Program-made: the position numbers and the translations under genes
The notes under the pieces: model-generated
Database searches by the model: none
What the model saw: only the letters and a program-made list of their open reading frames with translations
Told to the model about the DNA's origin: nothing
Assembly: GCF_005864045.1 (NCBI RefSeq)
Contig: NZ_VBSP01000024.1
Coordinates: forward strand, 1 to 34,212
DNA: 34,212 nt
Source of the DNA: Ruoffia tabacinasalis
GTDB lineage: Bacteria; Bacillota; Bacilli; Lactobacillales; Aerococcaceae
Direction: 5' to 3'
Shown: in pieces, positions 29,886 through 34,212 of the stretch
Layout of the letters: each line of letters starts with the position of its first letter
Numbering within the stretch: the first letter of the stretch is position 1

Positions 29886-31886
29886 ATGTTTAACGAAAAA
29901 GATTTAGTAGCGGTAAATACATTACGTGCTTTGAGTGTGGAACAAGTTGAGAAAGCAAATTCTGGTCACCCAGGTTTACCTATGGGAGCAGCACCAATGG
30001 CATATGCTTTATGGGCAGGACATTTAAATGTGAACCCAGAATTATCTGATTGGCCAAACCGTGACCGTTTCGTATTATCTGCAGGACATGGTTCAGCTTT
30101 ACTTTACAGTTTATTACATATGAGTGGTTTTGATGTAACGATTGATGACTTAAAAGACTTCCGTCAATTAAACGGTCGCACACCAGGGCATCCTGAATAC
30201 CGTCATACAAATGGCGTTGAAGCAACAACCGGTCCTTTAGGACAAGGAATTGCACAAGCTGTAGGGATGGCAATGGCGGAGCAACATACTGCAGCTGTCT
30301 ACAATACAGATGAGCATCAAGTTATTGATCACTACACTTATACATTAGTTGGTGACGGGGACTTAATGGAAGGAATTAGTTACGAAGCGATTTCTTATGC
30401 AGGTCGTCAACAATTAGATAAATTAATCGTATTATACGATTCAAACGATATCTCATTAGATGGTGACTTAGACAAAGCCTTCAACGAAGATATTAAAGGA
30501 CGTTTTGAATCAGCGAACTGGAACTACTTACGTGTTGAAGATGGAACTAACTTAGACGATATCTCAAACGCGATTCAAAAAGCAAAAGAAAACAAAGGAA
30601 AACCAACTTTAATCGAGATTAAAACAGTGATTGGTTACGGTTCTCCTCAACAAGGAACAGCAAATACGCATGGTAACCCATTAGGTGCTGACAACTGGAC
30701 AGCAACACGTGAAGTTTATGGATGGACTCATGAAGCGTTTGATGTGCCAACAGAAGCACAAAGATTATTCGATGAAAAAGTAAAAAATCGTGGTAAAGAA
30801 GCTTATAATGCATGGGTAGAAGTATTCAATGCCTATAAAGAAGCTAATCCAGAGAAAGCTAAAGCCTTTGAACAAGGATTCAACGGACATCTTGCAGAAG
30901 ACTACGCAGCTAACTTAGAATATAAAGGTGCAGATGCTAAAGCCGAAGCCAGTCGTGCTTCAAGTGGTGCTGCTATTCAAGGTCTTGCTGAAAAAGTATC
31001 TTTCCTATGGGGTGGATCAGCTGACTTATCAGGATCTAACAAAACAATGATCGATTCAGACACGGATTTCATGCCAGAAAACCGTGCAGGAAGAAACATT
31101 TGGTTCGGTGTGCGTGAATTCGCGATGGCAGCCATGATGAACGGGATTGCTTTACACGGCGGAACTAAAGTATACGCTGGAACATTCTTTGTGTTTACAG
31201 ACTACTTAAAGGCAGCAGTACGACTATCAGCACTATCTAACTTACCAGTAACTTATGTCATGACACACGACTCTGTAGCAGTAGGGGAAGATGGCCCAAC
31301 TCATGAGCCAGTCGAACACTTAGCAGCATTCCGTGCAATGCCTAACCTAAACTTAATTCGACCAGCCGATGTGAATGAGACATATGCTGCATGGAAAGTA
31401 GCAATTGAATCAGAAGACCGTCCAACAATGTTAGTTCTATCACGTCAAAACTTACCAGTACTAGAAGGATCTAACGAATTAGCTGAAGAAGGCGTTCGTA
31501 AAGGTGGATACGTTATCTCACCAAGTGAAGGTGAAACTCCTGAAGGTATCTTAATTGCTACTGGTTCTGAAGTTAGCTTAGCTGTAGAAGCACAAGCAAA
31601 ATTAAAAGAACAAGGTATTGACGTATCAGTCGTGTCATTACCGGCACAAAACTTGTTCGAAGAGCAATCAGCTGAATATAAAGAAAGTGTCCTACCTAAT
31701 GCCGTACGTAACCGTATGTCAATCGAAATGGGAGCAACATTCGGTTGGGAACGTTACATTGGTTTAGACGGGGTAGCTCTAGGTATTGACCGTTTTGGTG
31801 CATCAGGTAAAGGTGAAGAAGTGATTGAATACTTCGGCTTTACTGCGGATAATGTGGCAGCTAAGTATACTGAAGCGTTTAATTAA
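29886..31886 (+). CDS. tkt: Transketolase
   Basis: A 666-residue thiamine-diphosphate enzyme of full normal length. It moves two-carbon units between ketose and aldose phosphates (xylulose 5-P, ribose 5-P, sedoheptulose 7-P, erythrose 4-P). Features in order: N-terminal EQVEKANSGHPGLPMGAAPM, the diphosphate/Mg motif GDGDLMEGISYEA with the later DSNDISLDGD, the central pyrimidine domain with FAMAAMMNGIALHGG and THDSVAVGEDGPTHEPVE, and a C-terminal domain with TGSEVSLAVEAQ. Many Firmicutes have tkt as a single gene; here it is paired with an unusual phosphofructokinase. TTTGGAGGAATATA precedes the start; a hairpin terminator follows. Confidence 0.96.
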   Translation: MFNEKDLVAVNTLRALSVEQVEKANSGHPGLPMGAAPMAYALWAGHLNVNPELSDWPNRDRFVLSAGHGSALLYSLLHMSGFDVTIDDLKDFRQLNGRTPGHPEYRHTNGVEATTGPLGQGIAQAVGMAMAEQHTAAVYNTDEHQVIDHYTYTLVGDGDLMEGISYEAISYAGRQQLDKLIVLYDSNDISLDGDLDKAFNEDIKGRFESANWNYLRVEDGTNLDDISNAIQKAKENKGKPTLIEIKTVIGYGSPQQGTANTHGNPLGADNWTATREVYGWTHEAFDVPTEAQRLFDEKVKNRGKEAYNAWVEVFNAYKEANPEKAKAFEQGFNGHLAEDYAANLEYKGADAKAEASRASSGAAIQGLAEKVSFLWGGSADLSGSNKTMIDSDTDFMPENRAGRNIWFGVREFAMAAMMNGIALHGGTKVYAGTFFVFTDYLKAAVRLSALSNLPVTYVMTHDSVAVGEDGPTHEPVEHLAAFRAMPNLNLIRPADVNETYAAWKVAIESEDRPTMLVLSRQNLPVLEGSNELAEEGVRKGGYVISPSEGETPEGILIATGSEVSLAVEAQAKLKEQGIDVSVVSLPAQNLFEEQSAEYKESVLPNAVRNRMSIEMGATFGWERYIGLDGVALGIDRFGASGKGEEVIEYFGFTADNVAAKYTEAFN

Positions 31887-31921
31887 TAAAATTAGTTAGA
31901 AAATCAGCTAATTAATATTCA

Positions 31922-31970
31922 TCCATCAAAGTAGATAGTATTAAAGCTACCTACTTTGATGGATTTTATT
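31922..31970 (+). terminator. Hairpin terminator after tkt
   Basis: TCCATCAAAGTAG (31922-31934) pairs with CTACTTTGATGGA (31951-31963), with a further inner TAG/CTA pairing, then ATTTTATT. The T-run is weak, so the SorC gene 15 bp further may be reached by readthrough; a role as an operator cannot be excluded. Confidence 0.65.
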
Positions 31971-31985
31971 ATGTGAGGGGAAAAT

Positions 31986-32933
31986 ATGGAGAAAATCGCT
32001 GAAAATGAAATTGTAAAAATTGCGACGATGTACTATGAAGAAGGAATGACTCAATCAGAAATCGCCCGCAAAAGAGGGGTGTCCAGATCCTTAATCTCCA
32101 AAATTATCGTCGAAGCAAAAAGAGATGGTATTGTAGAAATCGTCATCAATAGTAGCAGTGTTTACACTGCTAAATTAGAACGTGAATTAGAGGAAAAATA
32201 TCAATTAAAAAATGCCATCGTCATTGATACTTTTAACTTAAATAAGGATGAGATAAAAAAAATTGCTAGCCAACAAGCAGGACTATACTTGAAGAAAATA
32301 GCACCTCGATATAAGAAGATTGGGTTATCTTGGGGGAATTCCTTACGCGGATTAGTGGATTCATTTCCTTATACTAATCATCAAGAAGCAACAATTCTTC
32401 CTTTAATCGGGGGGTTAAGTGATGATTACTTTGATATCCAATCGAATCAATTGAGCTATGATCTAGCACGAAAGATGCGTGCAAAAGCTAAATATCTCTA
32501 CTCACCGGCCTTAGTCTCGAATCCTTTGATTCGAGAAGAATTAAGTAATAACAATGCTATTCAAAGTATTCTCGAGGCAGGAAAAGAAGTTGACCTTGCA
32601 TTGATTGGTATCTCAAGTCTCGATCAAGAGAGTAATATGAGACGACTTGGCTTCTTAAGTGAAGAAGATGCGACCGAATTAAAGGGGCATAATGCTGTAG
32701 GCGTAATTAATTCACGATTTTTCAATCAAGAAGGAAAAGAAGTAGATAGTGAAATAAATAAAAATGTTATTGGTCTAAATCTAGAAGAATTGAGAAAGAT
32801 ACCAGCGATTATGACAGTTGTATATGGGGATCAAAAAGTAGAAGCGATTCGTGCTGCACTTGAAAGTGAATTATTAAATATTATTGTGACAACGGATACG
32901 ATTACGGAGGGGTTGTTGGGTGAAGAGTATTAG
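31986..32933 (+). CDS. SorC-family sugar-responsive regulator (copy 1)
   Basis: A 315-residue transcription regulator. The N-terminal helix-turn-helix (about 20-50: GMTQSEIARKRGVSRSLISK) is followed by a sugar-phosphate-binding SorC domain (about 58-315) with IGLSWGNSLRGLV, the LPLIGG loop and GISSLDQESNMRRLGFLSEE. This fold is shared with DeoR of Bacillus, CggR and SorC, which bind phosphorylated sugars as inducers. GTGAGGGGAAA precedes the ATG. It lies directly after pfk-tkt, so it probably controls that operon or the PTS genes. It is convergent with a second, clearly related regulator. Confidence 0.9.
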   Translation: MEKIAENEIVKIATMYYEEGMTQSEIARKRGVSRSLISKIIVEAKRDGIVEIVINSSSVYTAKLERELEEKYQLKNAIVIDTFNLNKDEIKKIASQQAGLYLKKIAPRYKKIGLSWGNSLRGLVDSFPYTNHQEATILPLIGGLSDDYFDIQSNQLSYDLARKMRAKAKYLYSPALVSNPLIREELSNNNAIQSILEAGKEVDLALIGISSLDQESNMRRLGFLSEEDATELKGHNAVGVINSRFFNQEGKEVDSEINKNVIGLNLEELRKIPAIMTVVYGDQKVEAIRAALESELLNIIVTTDTITEGLLGEEY

Positions 32934-33080
32934 ATGATAAAATTCATTACACAATTAATAGTGATCCCAAATTGACAAATAATAAATTTGAGAGAAAATA
33001 ATTGTAAGGAAATACTTGGAGAAATCAGTTAATAATAGTCTGAATTCCATTAATATGGGAGAAAATAAATATTAAACACC

Positions 33081-33126
33081 GACACGTGTGAAATCTATGT
33101 GTAAGCACATGGATTCCACACGTGTT
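33081..33126. terminator. Long hairpin between the convergent SorC genes
   Basis: GACACGTGTGAAATCTATG pairs with CATGGATTCCACACGTGTT, a stem of about 20 bp with few mismatches (mostly G-U compatible) and a small loop. AT-rich flanks on both sides suit a bidirectional terminator. Confidence 0.7.
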
Positions 33127-33141
33127 AAATCTTTATTAGAA

Positions 33142-34083
33142 TTAAAGTTCATTGTTCAAAAGACCATCAGCGATTTCTTTGTCAATAATAATATGATCAA
33201 GCAAACCCATTTCTAATAAAATCTTAATACTTAATACTTTCTCTTTCCCAGATGCAAGCACTAATATTTCAGGTATTTTATGAATATCATTTAAGGCAAT
33301 TCCCATCATGCGTTCCGTAATTGGGATACTTATTTTATTCCCGTTTTTATCAAAAAAACTTCCAAGTATATCTCCAATAGCGCCACTATCTCTAATCTGA
33401 TTCTCTTCTTCTTTTGAAAAATAACCTAAACTTTTATACGTTGAAGATTCAATTGGATTACCAACACCTAGAATAGCTATGTCGACTTCCAATCCTTTAT
33501 TGTAAATGTCTTGATACAAAGTAGTAGATTCAAATAAACCACGTACCTCTGCGCTTTCAGCGAAAGCCGGTGCGTAGAAGTAAGAAACATCGCAATTGTA
33601 TTTTTCACTTAATCTAAAGGCTAAATGATTTGAATGGAATTGTGTATCTTGAATTCCAATACCACCAATTAAAGGGATTATCTCAAGGTTTTTACTTTTA
33701 GTATATGTGGCCTGATTAATATATTCAAAGATAGTCGTACCCCACCCCAATCCTAACTTTGTAAAATCGTTGATTCTATTTTCAATATATTGAGCACACA
33801 ATTGACCTAATTCCTTTTTTATATTCTCATCACTTAAAGATCCATTAGCGATTTGGACAGTTCTTAAACCATATTTTTTTACAATCTCATGTTGTTTAGA
33901 ATATAAATTCGAATCAGGGTGATGAATTGTTATAGTTACGATACCTCTATCGCGAGCCTCATTTAACATGTGAGATACAGTAGGGCGAGAGATATGTAAT
34001 TTTTTTGCGATTTCTGCTTGAGTTAATTTCTCCTCATAATAAAGTGTTGCAATCTGAATAATTAAATTGTCTCTTTTATACAA
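33142..34083 (-). CDS. SorC-family sugar-responsive regulator (copy 2), 5' end abutted by IS30
   Basis: A 313-residue protein with the same layout as copy 1: helix-turn-helix KLTQAEIAKKLHISRPTVSH (about 19-38) and a SorC sugar-binding domain with LGLGWGTTIFEYI, EIIPLIGGIG and AILGVGNPIESSTYKSLGYF. The first available start in the natural position is TTG (complement of 34081-34083), with no ribosome binding site before it. Seven bases further upstream an IS30-family end begins. In frame, the sequence continues a few codons into the insertion end and then meets a stop. The original start, ribosome binding site and promoter have probably been separated from the gene, so expression is doubtful although the body is intact. 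Confidence 0.8.
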   Translation of the reverse strand: MYKRDNLIIQIATLYYEEKLTQAEIAKKLHISRPTVSHMLNEARDRGIVTITIHHPDSNLYSKQHEIVKKYGLRTVQIANGSLSDENIKKELGQLCAQYIENRINDFTKLGLGWGTTIFEYINQATYTKSKNLEIIPLIGGIGIQDTQFHSNHLAFRLSEKYNCDVSYFYAPAFAESAEVRGLFESTTLYQDIYNKGLEVDIAILGVGNPIESSTYKSLGYFSKEEENQIRDSGAIGDILGSFFDKNGNKISIPITERMMGIALNDIHKIPEILVLASGKEKVLSIKILLEMGLLDHIIIDKEIADGLLNNEL

Positions 34084-34090
34084 TTCGCCG

Positions 34091-34212
34091 ATTGTAAAAT
34101 TAAGCTAGACAACTAAAACAGCCATTTGTGGTACACTCAACTTGTAATTCCGACCAAAGAATACAAAGGAGTGACCACAAATGACCTACACCCATCTTAC
34201 CACGGATGAACT
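34091..34212 (+). mobile_element. IS30-family insertion sequence, left end (cut by window end)
   Basis: The stretch beginning ATTGTAAAATTAAGCTAGAC (34091-34110) resembles the terminal inverted repeat of IS30-family elements of lactic acid bacteria, and a transposase start follows 90 bp later. The right end is outside the window, so the other repeat and any target duplication cannot be seen. It lies directly against the start of the SorC copy 2 gene. Confidence 0.8.
34181..34212 (+). CDS. IS30-family transposase, first codons only
   Basis: ATG at 34181 gives MTYTHLTTDE and then the window ends. This N-terminus is familiar from IS30-family transposases of Lactobacillales (MTYTHLTT...EL). A good ribosome binding site, AAAGGAGTG, lies 8 bases upstream. 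The helix-turn-helix and DDE integrase domains are beyond the window. Confidence 0.8.
   Translation, partial: MTYTHLTTDE

Overview
The window is about 34 kb of AT-rich DNA from a low-GC Gram-positive bacterium, most likely of the order Lactobacillales (Carnobacteriaceae/Aerococcaceae-like, not settled). The evidence is strong AGGAGG-type ribosome binding sites, SigA-like promoters, a proline T-box leader, a CopY/CopB copper locus with cop boxes, PRD-type PTS control, SorC regulators, and IS3 and IS30 elements. No rRNA, tRNA or CRISPR array was found.

Layout. (1) 1-530: the upstream part of an IS3-family element on the minus strand, cut by the window edge, with an A9 slippery site. (2) 634-1053: a tandem array of 42-bp hairpin units. 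(3) 1134-2869: gloB (glyoxalase II), sixA-like phosphatase and an unknown protein, ending at a terminator. (4) 3113-5860: a Ca2+-type P-type ATPase. (5) 5922-6660: a decayed CPBP membrane protease gene. (6) 6742-9326: copper-controlled copY-copB. (7) 9384-11186: a NERD protein, a second hairpin array (41-bp units) and a DUF924 protein. (8) 11299-12407: LURP-one-like protein and signal peptidase I. (9) 12626-18530: an oligopeptide ABC operon oppABCDF. (10) 18539-20247: proline T-box and an archaeal/eukaryote-type prolyl-tRNA synthetase. (11) 20369-22541, minus strand: a decaying polar amino-acid ABC operon with an intact ATPase, a binding-protein gene with one nonsense codon, and a permease cut after 63 codons and joined to the tail of a UROD/MetE-like gene.

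(12) 22730-34083 is a sugar-phosphate island. A PRD activator is followed by separate fructose-family PTS EIIA, EIIB and EIIC genes and a GatZ/KbaZ-family protein with no GatY partner. Next come a HAD phosphatase, a divergent phosphofructokinase paired with transketolase, and two convergent SorC-type regulators. The phosphofructokinase keeps its catalytic and ATP-type residues, but both arginines that bind the 6-phosphate across the subunit interface are histidines, and the usual allosteric arginines are gone. Together with its tkt neighbour this suggests a substrate other than, or in addition to, fructose 6-phosphate; sedoheptulose 7-phosphate is one candidate. The GatZ-like protein may be a ketose-phosphate 4-epimerase. 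These roles are inferences. (13) From 34091: the left end of an IS30-family element, inserted 7 bp before the TTG start of the second SorC gene, which it has probably cut off from its own promoter and ribosome binding site.

The best candidates for something new are the PTS/GatZ/HAD/PFK-TKT island, the two hairpin arrays, and an OppA with an ordinary secretion signal instead of a lipobox.
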